Below are positions 32,300 to 42,100 of a DNA stretch of 64,000 nucleotides, piece by piece (the stretch's first letter is position 1; each line of letters opens with the position of its first letter). This DNA is from Prauserella shujinwangii (lineage in GTDB: Bacteria > Actinomycetota > Actinomycetes > Mycobacteriales > Pseudonocardiaceae). The stretch lies in the NCBI RefSeq assembly GCF_003001955.1, contig NZ_PVNH01000012.1:172126-236125 (forward strand). The letters run 5' to 3'. The notes under the pieces were generated by a model, which worked only from the letters and a program-made list of their open reading frames with translations, did no database searches and was not told where the DNA came from. A program made the position numbers and the translations under genes.

Positions 32300-33010
32300 T
32301 CAGGGGCACTCCCGCAGGTCGGAGTCGACCAGCTCCACCCGGGGCCAGCCGCGCAGCTCCCCCGGCGACTCGTACTGGTAGGTGCAGCCCAGCCGCTCGC
32401 CCCGCAGGTCGAACACCTCGGCCAGCACCGGCGTCTGCCCGCAGTCCGCCGCCGACTCGACGCCGGCGCATTCGTGCCGCACCACGATGATCTCGGGCAC
32501 CTCGTCGCCCGACACGGTGTCCAGCACGATCGCGCCCACGTCGGAGAAGTACGGCCGCTCGGCGGCACGCCAGCTGTCGCCCCGCCACACCAGCACCTCG
32601 CCGACGATCCCGCCGTCCAGCGGGCCCCGCACGAGGCACACCGGCTCCGCCGCGTCCACGCAGTCCAGCGATCCGGGACCGAGCCGGGCCCCCATGGCGG
32701 TGATCGAGGTCTCGGCGGTGATGCCGTTCGTCGGCCCGCCCGCGCGCAGGCGCCCAGACCCGCCCTCGCCGTCGGCGAGCAGCTCGACTGTCATCCCGCC
32801 GACGGACGCCGTGTCGAGCACCTGGCACGGCGCGGCCCCGCAGCCGTCGCCCGCCGCGGGCCCGGCCGACACCTCCGCGCCGGGCCCGCTGCCCGCGGCC
32901 GGGCCGGCACCGGGCCGCAGGACGGCGGCGGCGACGAGCGCACCCGCGGTGACCAGCGCGGCGAGCACCGCGGTCACCACCACGGGCCGCGGCGCCGTCG
33001 TCCCCGTCAT
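32300..33010 (-). CDS. Membrane-anchored or secreted protein, function unknown
   Basis: A 236-aa protein with one N-terminal hydrophobic helix (about 10-35, signal anchor or signal peptide), a Gly/Ala/Pro-rich linker and an extracytoplasmic domain with seven or so Cys residues (DGCGAAPCQVL, LDCVDAAEPVCLV, HECAG, ADCGQ, LGCTY, LRECP), probably disulfide-bonded. ATG 33008-33010 is used because GGAGG lies 5 nt upstream. No family recognised. Convergent with the candidate immunity gene (6 bp apart). Confidence 0.65.
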   Translation of the reverse strand: MTGTTAPRPVVVTAVLAALVTAGALVAAAVLRPGAGPAAGSGPGAEVSAGPAAGDGCGAAPCQVLDTASVGGMTVELLADGEGGSGRLRAGGPTNGITAETSITAMGARLGPGSLDCVDAAEPVCLVRGPLDGGIVGEVLVWRGDSWRAAERPYFSDVGAIVLDTVSGDEVPEIIVVRHECAGVESAADCGQTPVLAEVFDLRGERLGCTYQYESPGELRGWPRVELVDSDLRECP

Positions 33011-33063
33011 CGTCACCTCCCTCGCGATGCAGAGCGTAAGGGAGATGGCGGAGAGCGCACGTC

Positions 33064-33069
33064 TATGTT
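33064..33069 (+). promoter_or_regulatory. -10-like element of SAV_915 copy 2 (leaderless)
   Basis: TATGTT with 6 nt (GGGAGG) to GTG 33076. Confidence 0.5.
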
Positions 33070-33075
33070 GGGAGG

Positions 33076-33354
33076 GTGACGAATCCCAGCCTTCCCCCAG
33101 TCCTGTACCTGCCCACCAGCGACGCCTCGGGCGAGCAGACCAACGTCGAGCTGCGGCGCACCGAGGACGGCCGGGTCGCGCTCATCGCGTTCTCCGCCGT
33201 CGACCGTCTCGTCTACGGCTGCGGCGAGCACCAGCCGTGGGTGATGGTGCGCACCGAGCACCTGGACAAGATCTACGAGGCGCAGCCCTACGACGTGATC
33301 ATGCTCGACGGGTTCATCCCGGACGAGCTGCGGCACACCGGCTCCCGGGCGTGA
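33076..33354 (+). CDS. SAV_915 family protein, copy 2
   Basis: A 92-aa paralogue of the protein at 29649-29966, sharing [30 protein letters not shown] and [19 protein letters not shown]. Standalone gene, probably leaderless. The two copies bracket the WXG-type cluster. Confidence 0.8.
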   Translation: MTNPSLPPVLYLPTSDASGEQTNVELRRTEDGRVALIAFSAVDRLVYGCGEHQPWVMVRTEHLDKIYEAQPYDVIMLDGFIPDELRHTGSRA

Positions 33355-33463
33355 GCCTCCTCTCACCACGAGCCTCATCGCTGCTCGTAGACTGCTTCGA
33401 GGCCCGCAGGAGCGCCGCCTGGCGCACCGGTGGCTCCGCAGCGCGAGCGAGGAGGAGATAGGG

Positions 33464-35248
33464 GTGCCCGAAGCAGCCAGCGTCACGAAGGTGCTCGTCG
33501 CCAACCGTGGCGAGATCGCCGTCCGCGTGATCAGAGCCGCCAGGGATGCGGGACTGTCGAGCGTCGCCGTCTACGCCGACCCCGACCGGGACGCCCCGCA
33601 CGTGCGCATGGCCGACGAGGCGTTCGCGCTCGGCGGCACCACGGCGGCCGACAGCTACCTGGTGTTCGAGAAGCTGCTCGACGCGGCCGCGCGGTCCGGC
33701 GCCGACTCCGTGCACCCCGGCTACGGCTTCCTCTCCGAGAACGCCGACTTCGCCCAGGCCGTGCTCGACGCGGGCCTCACCTGGATCGGCCCCAGCCCGC
33801 AGGCCATCCGCGACCTCGGCGACAAGGTCACCGCCCGGCACATCGCGCTGAAGGCGGGCGCCCCGCTCGTGCCGGGAACGAAGGACCCGGCGAAGAACGC
33901 CGACGAGATCGTCGCGTTCGCACGGGAGCACGGCCTGCCCGTCGCCATCAAGGCCGCGTTCGGCGGCGGCGGACGCGGCCTGAAGGTCGCCCGCACGCTG
34001 GAGGAGATCCCCGAGCTGTTCGAGTCCGCCACCCGCGAGGCGGTGGCCGCGTTCGGCCGTGGTGAGTGCTTCGTCGAGCGCTACCTCGACCGGCCGCGGC
34101 ACGTCGAGGCCCAGGTCCTCGCCGACAAGCACGGCAACGTGGTCGTCGTCGGCACCCGGGACTGCTCGCTGCAGCGGCGGCACCAGAAGCTCGTCGAGGA
34201 GGCGCCCGCCCCGTTCCTCACCGACGAGCAGCGCGCCACCATCCACGCCTCCGCGAAGGCGATCTGCAAGGAGGCGGGCTACTCCGGCGCGGGCACCGTC
34301 GAGTACCTGGTCGGCGAGGACGGCACGATCTCGTTCCTCGAGGTCAACACCCGGCTGCAGGTGGAACACCCGGTGTCCGAGGAGACCACGGGCATCGACC
34401 TGGTCCGCGAGCAGTTCCGGATCGCCGAGGGCGGCACGCTGCCGTTCACCGAGGACCCGGTGCCGCGCGGGCACTCCATCGAGTTCCGGATCAACGGCGA
34501 GGACGCGGGCCGCAACTTCCTGCCCGCGCCCGGCACCGTCACCCGGCTCGTGTTCCCGGAGGGTCCCGGCGTCCGCGTCGACTCCGGCGTGGAGACGGGC
34601 AGCGTGATCGGCGGCCAGTTCGACTCGATGCTGGCCAAGGTGATCGTCACCGGCGCCGACCGCCGGCAGGCCATCGAACGCAGCCGCCGCGCGCTGGACG
34701 AGATGGTCGCCGAGGGCCTCGCGACCGTCCTGCCCTTCCACCGCGCGATCCTGCGCGACCCGGCCTTCGTCGGCGACGACTCCGGCTTCTCGGTGCACAC
34801 GCGCTGGATCGAGACCGAGTTCGACAACACGATCGAGCCGTTCACCGCGCCCGCGGAGTCCTCGGCGGCCGAGCAGGAGGCCGCGCCGAGGCAGACGGTG
34901 GTCGTCGAGGTCGGTGGCCGCAGGCTCGAGGTCTCCCTGCCGGGGGACCTGGCGCTCGGCGGCGGCAACGGCGGCGGCGCGGCGAAGGCCAAGCCCCGCA
35001 AGCGCGGTAGCGGCGGCAAGACCGCCGTCAGCGGCGACGCCGTGACCGCGCCGATGCAGGGCACGATCGTGAAGGTCGCCGTGGAGGACGGCCAGCACGT
35101 CGAGGCCGGTGAGCTGATCGTGGTGCTGGAGGCCATGAAGATGGAGAACCCGGTCACCGCACACAAGGCGGGCACCGTCACGGGCCTCGCCGTGGAGACC
35201 GGCTCCTCCGTCAGCCAGGGCGCCGTGCTGCTGGAGATCAAGGACTGA
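33464..35248 (+). CDS. accA3: Acetyl/propionyl-CoA carboxylase alpha subunit (biotin carboxylase plus carrier)
   Basis: A 594-aa protein: biotin carboxylase N-domain ([20 protein letters not shown]), ATP-grasp ([19 protein letters not shown]), C-domain ([18 protein letters not shown]) and C-terminal biotin carrier domain with EAMKMENP, Lys559 biotinylated by BirA. A Gly/Lys-rich linker (about 495-520) joins the parts. GTG 33464 follows GAGGAGGAG. Shared alpha subunit for AccD partners, including the one encoded at 26905-28545. Confidence 0.96.
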   Translation: MPEAASVTKVLVANRGEIAVRVIRAARDAGLSSVAVYADPDRDAPHVRMADEAFALGGTTAADSYLVFEKLLDAAARSGADSVHPGYGFLSENADFAQAVLDAGLTWIGPSPQAIRDLGDKVTARHIALKAGAPLVPGTKDPAKNADEIVAFAREHGLPVAIKAAFGGGGRGLKVARTLEEIPELFESATREAVAAFGRGECFVERYLDRPRHVEAQVLADKHGNVVVVGTRDCSLQRRHQKLVEEAPAPFLTDEQRATIHASAKAICKEAGYSGAGTVEYLVGEDGTISFLEVNTRLQVEHPVSEETTGIDLVREQFRIAEGGTLPFTEDPVPRGHSIEFRINGEDAGRNFLPAPGTVTRLVFPEGPGVRVDSGVETGSVIGGQFDSMLAKVIVTGADRRQAIERSRRALDEMVAEGLATVLPFHRAILRDPAFVGDDSGFSVHTRWIETEFDNTIEPFTAPAESSAAEQEAAPRQTVVVEVGGRRLEVSLPGDLALGGGNGGGAAKAKPRKRGSGGKTAVSGDAVTAPMQGTIVKVAVEDGQHVEAGELIVVLEAMKMENPVTAHKAGTVTGLAVETGSSVSQGAVLLEIKD

Positions 35249-35267
35249 GGTCCCGGCCGGGCCCACG

Positions 35268-35273
35268 TACGAT
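35268..35273 (+). promoter_or_regulatory. -10-like element of DUF1707 gene (leaderless)
   Basis: TACGAT with 6 nt to GTG 35280. Confidence 0.5.
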
Positions 35274-35279
35274 GGGGAC

Positions 35280-35693
35280 GTGGGCGTCGACAGACCGGAG
35301 TTCCGACTCAGCGACGCTGAGCGGCAGGAAGCCCTGGACGCGCTGTCCGAGCACGTGCGCACGGGCCGGCTCGACATCGTCGACTTCGACGAGCGCTCCG
35401 CACGCGCGAGCGCGGCGAAGGTCCGCCGCGACCTCGAACCGCTGTTCGCCGACCTGCCGGAGCCACGCCCGAGCGTGCTGCGCACCCTGCGGCGGCTGCC
35501 GCCGCAGGGCGCGGCACCGGCGCCGCCCGTGACGTGGCAGCGGCGGCTCGCGTCGAGCGCGGTGCCGATCGCCGCGATCGTCGCGCTGGTGCTGTTCCTC
35601 ACGGTGCTGCGCGGCATGATCTTCGTGTTCCTCATCCCCGTGGTCGTGGCCCTGCTCGCCGGGTCACTCGGCAACCGGCGTCCCCGCCGCTGA
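35280..35693 (+). CDS. DUF1707 domain membrane protein
   Basis: A 137-aa protein. N-terminal DUF1707/SHOCT-like module (FRLSDAERQEALDALSEHVR TGRLD then FDERSARASAAK), which is a common actinobacterial membrane-associated module, followed by one or two helices at the C-terminus (about 92-128). Function unknown. Confidence 0.85.
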   Translation: MGVDRPEFRLSDAERQEALDALSEHVRTGRLDIVDFDERSARASAAKVRRDLEPLFADLPEPRPSVLRTLRRLPPQGAAPAPPVTWQRRLASSAVPIAAIVALVLFLTVLRGMIFVFLIPVVVALLAGSLGNRRPRR

Positions 35694-35694
35694 C

Positions 35695-35700
35695 TAGAGT
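35695..35700 (+). promoter_or_regulatory. -10-like element of GNAT gene (leaderless)
   Basis: TAGAGT, overlapping just past the DUF1707 stop codon, 7 nt before ATG 35708. Confidence 0.5.
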
Positions 35701-35707
35701 GGCGCCG

Positions 35708-36229
35708 ATGGACCCCGTGGAGATCAACGCGGGCGGCTACTACCTGCGCCAACTGCGCGCCGACGACCGCATGGACGACCGGCCCGCGCTGGTGGCGGCG
35801 TTCGCCGACCCGGAGATGCGCCGGTTCGTGACCGTCTCGCTCGGCACCCTCGCCGACGCCGGTGACTACGTCGCCCTGCGCGCTGCCGAATGGGCCAGGG
35901 GGCGGCGCTGCTCCTGGGCCGTCGCGGAACCCACCACCGGCGACCTGCTCGGCGAGGTGGGACTGAAGGACCTCGACCCCGGCGCCGGGACCGCCGAGGC
36001 GTCGGTGTGGGTGGCTCCGCCCGCGCGGGGCCGGGGCGTCGCGGTGGCCGCCGTGGAGGCGGCGCTGCGCTTCGGGTTCGGCGGTCTCGGCCTGCGGGAG
36101 GTGCGCTACCGGCATCACCGCGACAACCGCGCGTCGGCCACCGTCGCCGCGCGGTGCGGGTTCCGGCACGCCGGTTCCGCCGACCCGGCCGACGAGGTGT
36201 GGCTGCGCACGGCGGACCAGGTGCCGTGA
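35708..36229 (+). CDS. RimJ/RimL-type GNAT N-acetyltransferase
   Basis: A 173-aa acetyltransferase of the RimJ/RimL group: DDRPALVAAFADPEMRRFV, EVGLKDLDPGAGTAEASVWV, then acetyl-CoA motif VAPPARGRGVAVAAVEAALR and NRASATVAARCGF. Acceptor unknown. Its stop overlaps the GTG of the following ligase gene, so they are coupled. Confidence 0.85.
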   Translation: MDPVEINAGGYYLRQLRADDRMDDRPALVAAFADPEMRRFVTVSLGTLADAGDYVALRAAEWARGRRCSWAVAEPTTGDLLGEVGLKDLDPGAGTAEASVWVAPPARGRGVAVAAVEAALRFGFGGLGLREVRYRHHRDNRASATVAARCGFRHAGSADPADEVWLRTADQVP

Positions 36230-37704
36230 CGAGCGCGTTCCTCAGCCGGCTGCTCGACGGCCTGCGCGCGGGTGGCGACCGTCCCGCGTTCCGGCACGGC
36301 GGCACGGTCACCAGCTACCGCGCGGCGTACCGCGCCCTGTTCCGGCTGCACGGTGCGCTGGCGGCCGAGGGCGTGGGACCCGGCGACGTCGTGGCCGTCC
36401 GCGGCGGCAACCGGCCGGAGACGGTCCTCGCCCAGCTCGCGGCCCAGCTGCGCGGGGCGAGCGTCCTGCTGGTCGGCGCCTCGGCCACCGCACCCGACCG
36501 GCGCGCCGCGCTGACCGCGGCCGGCGTCACCGTGCTGCTCGCCGACCCCGGTCTCGGCGACCCGGCACGGGACGGTGTCCCCCGCGTCCTGCCGCTCACC
36601 GGGTCCGGACCCGGCACGCCCGCGCCGCCGCGGCCACCCGCCTCCGTGCACGCCGTCTTCCTCTCCGGCGGCACGACCGGCGCGCCCAAGCTGATCGGGC
36701 ACCGCGGCATCTACGACGGCATGGCGCACATCTTCCGGCCTGATCCGGATGGTCCGAACCGGACACTCGTGGTGTCGCCGGTGACGCACCTGACCGGGAA
36801 CTGCGCCGTGCTCGGCGCCCTGCTCTGCGGGGACACGGTGGTGCTGCACGACGGTTTCGATCCCGAGGCGGTGCTGGCCGCGATCGGCGGGCAGCGGGTC
36901 ACCCACCTCTCGCTCACCCCGCCCCGCCTGGCCCGGCTGCTCGACCACCCCGCGCTCGCCGACACGGACACCGCCAGCGTGCGGCGGCTGTCCCTCGGCG
37001 CGAGCCCGCTGCCGTCACGACGACTGCGGCAGGCGCTCGCCGCGTTCGGCCCCGTGGTCGGGCAGGGCTACGGGCTCACCGAGGCGCCGATGATCGCGAG
37101 CATCTCCGCGGAGGACTACGCGGGACACCCCGGACGGCACGATTCCGTCGGCCGGATCGTGCCCGGCATGGAGGCCCGCATCGACGGTGCCGACGGCGCC
37201 GGGGATGGTGCGGTCGGCGAGGTGCTCGTCCGCGGCCTCGCCCTGATGGAGGGCTACGTCGGCAGGCCCGACCTCACCCGGCGCGCGTTCACCGGTGGCT
37301 GGCTGCGCACCGGCGACGTCGGCCGGTTCGACGCCGACGGCTACCTGTACCTGCTCGACCGCCTGCACGACGTGATCGTCACCGGGGAGCACGGCACGAA
37401 GGTCTACTCCACCGTGGTCGAGGACGCGCTCACCGGCCATCCCGGCGTGCGGCAGGCCGCGGTGTTCGGGGTGCCGGGCCCGGACGGCGAGGGCGAGCGC
37501 GTGCACGCCGTGGTGGTCGCCGACCCGGGCGGCCCCGGCGAGGACGTTCTGCGCGCGCACGTGCGGGCGCTGCTCGACCAGGACCATCCGGTGCCGGCGA
37601 GGATCGAGTTCGCCGGTGCGCTGCCGCTGACCGACATCGGCAAGGTGGACAAGCAGGCGCTGCGGGCCCCGCACTGGGCGGGCCACTCCCGCGGCATCGC
37701 CTGA
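36226..37704 (+). CDS. Divergent AMP-dependent synthetase/ligase
   Basis: A 492-aa adenylate-forming enzyme, starting at GTG 36226 within the previous stop codon (GTGA). ANL motifs: VFLSGGTTGAPKLIGH (P-loop), GQGYGLTEAPMIASI (A5), GGWLRTGDVGRFDADGYLYL (A7), GTKVYSTVVED, and LPLTDIGKVDKQAL with the catalytic Lys. Linker DRLHDVIV replaces the usual RxKDxI. Not a typical long-chain ligase; similar stand-alone enzymes occur in secondary metabolite loci, but no such genes are nearby. Substrate unknown. Confidence 0.82.
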   Translation: MTSAFLSRLLDGLRAGGDRPAFRHGGTVTSYRAAYRALFRLHGALAAEGVGPGDVVAVRGGNRPETVLAQLAAQLRGASVLLVGASATAPDRRAALTAAGVTVLLADPGLGDPARDGVPRVLPLTGSGPGTPAPPRPPASVHAVFLSGGTTGAPKLIGHRGIYDGMAHIFRPDPDGPNRTLVVSPVTHLTGNCAVLGALLCGDTVVLHDGFDPEAVLAAIGGQRVTHLSLTPPRLARLLDHPALADTDTASVRRLSLGASPLPSRRLRQALAAFGPVVGQGYGLTEAPMIASISAEDYAGHPGRHDSVGRIVPGMEARIDGADGAGDGAVGEVLVRGLALMEGYVGRPDLTRRAFTGGWLRTGDVGRFDADGYLYLLDRLHDVIVTGEHGTKVYSTVVEDALTGHPGVRQAAVFGVPGPDGEGERVHAVVVADPGGPGEDVLRAHVRALLDQDHPVPARIEFAGALPLTDIGKVDKQALRAPHWAGHSRGIA

Positions 37705-37708
37705 CCGG

Positions 37709-37752
37709 CTCGTGTGTGGACAACGTGGTGGGAACGACGTTGCTCACTCACG
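37709..37752. terminator. Palindrome family A, copy 4 (degenerate)
   Basis: CTCGTGTGTGGACAACGTGGT paired imperfectly with the right arm 37733-37752 (ending CTCACTCACGA). It fills the 43-bp space between convergent stops of the ligase and glpD and includes the glpD stop codon. Confidence 0.6.
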
Positions 37753-39493
37753 ACACGGAGGCGACCAGCTTCGGGCGCGCCTCGGGGGCGGCCGCGCGGC
37801 TGGCGTCGGCCGCTTCGTCGCTCGGCTGGCTCTGCGACTCCCGCTCGGCCTCCACGCGCGCCCGGTAGACGTCCACCTCACGGGCCCTCGTCTCGGGCGA
37901 CCAGCCCAGCACCTCCCCCATCAGCTCGGCGACCTGCTCGGCGCAGTCGACGCCGCGGTGCGGGTACTCGATCGAGATGCGGGTGCGCCGCGCCAGCACG
38001 TCCTCCAGGTGCAGGGCGCCCTCGTGGCTCGCCGCGTACATCGCCTCCACCCGCAGGTAGTCGGGGGCGTGCTCCAGCGGCCGCAGCAGCTCGTGCCGCC
38101 CCTCGGCCAGCGCGAGGACCTCGCGCACCTGCGAGCCGTAGCGGTCCAGCAGGTGCCGCACGCGGTAGGGGTGCAGCCCGTGCGCGGCGGCGAGGTGGTC
38201 GGCCTGGTTCACCAGCGCGTGGTAGCCGTCCGCGCCCAGCAGCGGCACCTTGTCGGTGATCGACGACTGCGCCCGCGCCGGCAGGTCCACCGCGGCGGCG
38301 TCCACGGCGTCGGCCGCCATCACCCGGTAGGTCGTGTACTTGCCCCCCGCGATCGCGACCAGGCCCGGCGCGACCCGGGCGACGGCGTGCTCGCGCGACA
38401 GCTTGGACGTCTCCTCGCTCTCCCCGGCCAGCAGCGGCCGCAGGCCCGCGTAGACGCCCTCGATGTCGTCGTGGGTCAGCGGTGTCGCGAGCACCGCGTT
38501 GACGTGGTCGAGGAGGTAGTCGATGTCCGACCGGGTCGCCGCGGGGTGCGCCAGGTCGAGGTGCCAGTCGGTGTCGGTGGTCCCGATGATCCAGTGGTTG
38601 CGCCACGGGATCACGAACAGCACCGACTTCTCGGTCCGCAGGATCAGCCCCGACTCGGAGACGATCCGGTCACGGGGAACGACGATGTGAACGCCCTTGC
38701 TCGACCGCACGCGGAACCGGCCCCGGCTGCCGGACAGCCGCTGCAGCTCGTCGGTCCACACCCCGGTGCAGTTGATCACCGCGTTGGCCTGGACCTCCGT
38801 CTCCCTGCCGTCCTCGGCGTCGCGCACCCTGACCCCGGAGACGCGGTCCGCCTCGCGCACGAACTGGACGACCTGAGTGGACGTTCGCACGACGGCACCG
38901 TAGTGGGCGGCGGTCCGCGCGACCGCCATCGTGTGCCGGGCGTCGTCGGCCTGCGCGTCGTAGTACCGGATGCCGCCGACGAGGGCGTCGCGTTTGAGCG
39001 CGGGCACCATCCGCAGCGCCCCGGCCTTGGTGAGGTGCTTCTGCCCCGGCACCGACCGCGCGCCGCCCATCGTGTCGTACAGCGCCAGCCCGGCCGCGGT
39101 GTACGGCCGCTCCCACACCCGGTGGGTGAGCGGGTAGAGGAAGCTGACCGGCTTCACCAGGTGCGGCGCGAGCCGGGTGAGCATGAGCTCCCGCTCCCGC
39201 AGCGCCTCCCGCACCAGGCCGAACTCGAGCTGCTCCAGGTACCGCAGGCCGCCGTGGAACAGCTTGCTCGACCGGCTCGACGTTCCGGAGGCCAGGTCGC
39301 GGGCCTCGACGAGCGCCACCCGCAACCCGCGGGTGGCGGCGTCCAGCGCGGTTCCGGCACCGACCACGCCGCCGCCGATCACGACGATGTCGAAGGTCTC
39401 CGTGCCCAGGCGATCCCACGCCTGCTCCCTGGTCTCGGGTCCCAGCCGCGCCGGACTCGGCCCCTCGGTTCCCCGTACGCGCTGCGCAGCCAC
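37748..39493 (-). CDS. glpD: Aerobic glycerol-3-phosphate dehydrogenase
   Basis: A 581-aa FAD enzyme that oxidises glycerol-3-phosphate to dihydroxyacetone phosphate and passes electrons to the quinone pool at the membrane. FAD motif DIVVIGGGVVGAGTALDAA and RSSKLFHGGLRYLEQ near the N-terminus; IGTTDTDW and GGKYTTYRVMA further on; C-terminal DAO_C domain. GTG 39491-39493 is the best start (GGGGAGGA 6 nt upstream); the open frame to 39574 is not family-like. Orthologue of glpD2 next to lpdA. Divergent from glpF-glpK. Confidence 0.95.
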   Translation of the reverse strand: MAAQRVRGTEGPSPARLGPETREQAWDRLGTETFDIVVIGGGVVGAGTALDAATRGLRVALVEARDLASGTSSRSSKLFHGGLRYLEQLEFGLVREALRERELMLTRLAPHLVKPVSFLYPLTHRVWERPYTAAGLALYDTMGGARSVPGQKHLTKAGALRMVPALKRDALVGGIRYYDAQADDARHTMAVARTAAHYGAVVRTSTQVVQFVREADRVSGVRVRDAEDGRETEVQANAVINCTGVWTDELQRLSGSRGRFRVRSSKGVHIVVPRDRIVSESGLILRTEKSVLFVIPWRNHWIIGTTDTDWHLDLAHPAATRSDIDYLLDHVNAVLATPLTHDDIEGVYAGLRPLLAGESEETSKLSREHAVARVAPGLVAIAGGKYTTYRVMAADAVDAAAVDLPARAQSSITDKVPLLGADGYHALVNQADHLAAAHGLHPYRVRHLLDRYGSQVREVLALAEGRHELLRPLEHAPDYLRVEAMYAASHEGALHLEDVLARRTRISIEYPHRGVDCAEQVAELMGEVLGWSPETRAREVDVYRARVEAERESQSQPSDEAADASRAAAPEARPKLVASVS

Positions 39494-39717
39494 GAATGAT
39501 CCTCCCCGGACACGGTGGTCGGCCTGCCCCGACATGGCCAGTCTCCAGGATGACACGTCCACCGGCACCCGCATCCCGGATTCGAATTACGACGGCCGGT
39601 CCCTGGAACGATCGCCCGCGAGGCAGTAGCGTTCGAGATCCGTGGGTCGGCGACGAAGCCTTCTGCCCGCCGCGTCTGACCTGCGCGTAAGGGGTGTCCA
39701 GTGTGGAGGGCTGAGGC
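39494..39717. promoter_or_regulatory. glpD / glpF divergent promoter region
   Basis: 224 bp without a gene. Probably carries the promoters and a regulator site for the glycerol genes; I see no clear operator. Confidence 0.35.
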
Positions 39718-40464
39718 ATGAACGCGGGTCAGATCTTCGTCTGGGAAATGCTCGGTACGGCGGTGCTGGTGCTGCTCGGCACCGCGGTCGTCGCCAACCA
39801 CGTCTTGCGCAAGACGCTGGGAACCGGGAACGGGTTCCTGTTCATCAACATCGGCTGGGCGTTCGCGGTGTTCACCGGCGCCAGCATCGCCAACCCGACC
39901 GGGGCGCACATCAACCCGGCGGTCACGTTCGGGCTGGCGGTCGCCGGCCAGCTCGACTGGGCGGAGGTCCCGATCTACATGGCGGGCCAGCTCGTGGGCG
40001 GCGTGCTCGGCGCCGTGCTGTGCTGGCTGACCTACAAGCTGCAGTTCGACGACTTCCCCGAGCCGGGCGGGACGCTGGGGATCTTCTCCACCGGGCCACA
40101 GATCCGGAACCTGCCGTGGAACCTCGTCACCGAGATCATCGGCACGTTCGTGCTGGTCGCGTGGATCCTGCTGAGCCCGGGCGCCGAGGCGGGCCCGAAC
40201 GGCATCCCGGTGTTCGGCAACGCCGCCCTCGGCTACGCGGGCGTGGCGTTCGTCGTCCTCGTGATCGGCACCTCGCTCGGTGGCCCCACCGGCTACGCGA
40301 TCAACCCGGCGCGCGACCTCGGGCCGCGCATCGCCTACGCCTTCATCCTGCCGATCCGGGGCAAGGGCAGCGCCGACTGGGGATACTCGTGGGTGCCGGT
40401 CGTCGGCCCGCTGGTCGGCGGTGGTCTCGCCGCGCTGCTGTACCTCGTCCTGCCCACGACCTGA
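39718..40464 (+). CDS. glpF: Glycerol facilitator (MIP/aquaglyceroporin)
   Basis: A 248-aa six-helix channel with both NPA boxes: GAHINPAVTFGLA (about residues 61-73) and GYAINPARDLGPR (NPARD typical of glycerol-permeable members). First gene of a glpF-glpK operon. Confidence 0.95.
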   Translation: MNAGQIFVWEMLGTAVLVLLGTAVVANHVLRKTLGTGNGFLFINIGWAFAVFTGASIANPTGAHINPAVTFGLAVAGQLDWAEVPIYMAGQLVGGVLGAVLCWLTYKLQFDDFPEPGGTLGIFSTGPQIRNLPWNLVTEIIGTFVLVAWILLSPGAEAGPNGIPVFGNAALGYAGVAFVVLVIGTSLGGPTGYAINPARDLGPRIAYAFILPIRGKGSADWGYSWVPVVGPLVGGGLAALLYLVLPTT

Positions 40465-40488
40465 CCCGCCAACGCCGAGGGAGCAAGC

Positions 40489-42000
40489 ATGAGTTCGTAC
40501 GTCGCCGCGATCGACCAGGGCACCACGTCGACGCGGACCATGATCTTCGACCACGCCGGCCGCGTGGTCGCCGTGGACCAGCGGGAGCACGAGCAGATCT
40601 TCCCCAAGGCCGGCTGGGTGGAGCACGACGCGGAGGAGATCTGGGCCAACACCAGGGCCACCGCCGCGGGGGCGCTCGCCAACGCCGACCTGCACGCCAG
40701 CGACGTCGTGGCGGTGGGCATCACCAACCAGCGCGAGACGACGCTGGTGTGGGACCGCACGACCGGCAAGCCCGTCTACAACGCGATCGTCTGGCAGGAC
40801 ACCCGCACCGACCGCATCGTCACCGAGCTGGGCGAGCTCGGCGGCGGGCAGGAGCGCTACCGGGAGCGGACCGGGCTGCCGCTGGCCACGTACTTCTCCG
40901 GCCCGAAGATCAAGTGGATCCTGGACAATGTGGAGGGCGCCCGGCAGCGCGCCGAGGCGGGCGACCTGCTGTTCGGCAACATGGACACGTGGCTGCTGTG
41001 GAACATGACCGGCGGCCCGGACGGCGGGGTGCACGTCACCGACCCGACCAACGCCTCCCGCACGCTGCTGATGGACATCGGCACGCTGTCGTGGGATCCG
41101 GACATCGCCGCCGACATGGGCATTCCGTTGTCGATGCTGCCGGAGATCCGGTCGTCGTCCGAGGAGTACGGCCACGTGCGCGCCCGGGGCGCGCTCGGCG
41201 GCGTGCCGATCGCGGGCATCCTCGGCGATCAGCAGGCGGCGACGTTCGGCCAGGCGTGCCTGTCCCCCGGCGAGGCGAAGAACACCTACGGCACCGGCAA
41301 CTTCGTGCTGCTCAACACGGGCACGGAGAAGGTGCTGTCGCGCAACGGGCTGCTCACCACGGTCTGCTACAAGATCGGCTCGCAGGAGCCGGTGTACGCG
41401 CTGGAGGGCGCGATCGCCGTCACCGGCTCGCTCGTGCAGTGGCTGCGGGACAACCTGGGCATGATCTCGTCCGCGGCCGAGATCGAGGAGCACGCCCGCA
41501 CCGTCGAGGACAACGGCGGCGCGTACTTCGTGCCCGCGTTCTCCGGTCTGTTCGCGCCGTACTGGCGCTCGGACGCGCGCGGGGTGATCGTCGGCCTCAC
41601 CCGGTTCGTCAACAAGGGGCACCTCGCCAGGGCGGTGCTCGAGGCGACGGCGTTCCAGACCCGCGAGGTGATCGACGCGATGAACGCCGATTCGGGCGTT
41701 CCGCTCAAGTCGCTCAAGGTGGACGGTGGCATGGTGGCCAACGACCTGCTGATGCAGTTCCAGGCCGACATCCTCGGGGTGCCGGTGATCCGGCCGGTGG
41801 TGAGCGAGACGACCGCACTGGGCGCCGCCTACGCGGCGGGTCTCGCCGTGGGCTTCTGGGAGAGTGAGGACGACATCCGGACCAACTGGGCCCAGGACAA
41901 GCAGTGGGACCCGGCGATGGACCCCGACCGCAGGGAGAGCCAGTACCGCAACTGGAAGAAGGCGGTCACCCGCACCTTCGACTGGGTCGAGGAGGACTGA
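40489..42000 (+). CDS. glpK: Glycerol kinase
   Basis: A 503-aa FGGY kinase that phosphorylates glycerol to glycerol-3-phosphate with ATP. Motifs: [15 protein letters not shown] (residues 6-20), [34 protein letters not shown] and [20 protein letters not shown]. Lies 24 bp after glpF; together with GlpD completes glycerol uptake and entry to glycolysis. Terminated by palindrome B1. Confidence 0.97.
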   Translation: MSSYVAAIDQGTTSTRTMIFDHAGRVVAVDQREHEQIFPKAGWVEHDAEEIWANTRATAAGALANADLHASDVVAVGITNQRETTLVWDRTTGKPVYNAIVWQDTRTDRIVTELGELGGGQERYRERTGLPLATYFSGPKIKWILDNVEGARQRAEAGDLLFGNMDTWLLWNMTGGPDGGVHVTDPTNASRTLLMDIGTLSWDPDIAADMGIPLSMLPEIRSSSEEYGHVRARGALGGVPIAGILGDQQAATFGQACLSPGEAKNTYGTGNFVLLNTGTEKVLSRNGLLTTVCYKIGSQEPVYALEGAIAVTGSLVQWLRDNLGMISSAAEIEEHARTVEDNGGAYFVPAFSGLFAPYWRSDARGVIVGLTRFVNKGHLARAVLEATAFQTREVIDAMNADSGVPLKSLKVDGGMVANDLLMQFQADILGVPVIRPVVSETTALGAAYAAGLAVGFWESEDDIRTNWAQDKQWDPAMDPDRRESQYRNWKKAVTRTFDWVEED

Positions 42001-42024
42001 ACCACCCGTTCCCCCACCGCCAAG

Positions 42025-42081
42025 GGGGGAGCGAGGGAGCTTTACTCCCGTCTGGCGGTAGTAAAGCTCCCTCGCTCCCCC
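42025..42081. terminator. Palindrome family B, copy 1: 22-bp stem
   Basis: Arms 42025-42046 and 42060-42081 are perfect reverse complements (core GAGCGAGGGAGCTTTACT) around a 13-base loop. Between convergent glpK and VOC genes. A second copy lies at 59602-59652. Confidence 0.8.
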
Positions 42082-42100
42082 TTCTCGGCCGGGTGCGGGG

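Noticed and set aside
39494..39717. Small gene between glpD and glpF
   Set aside because: No open frame with a ribosome-binding site and plausible composition was found.
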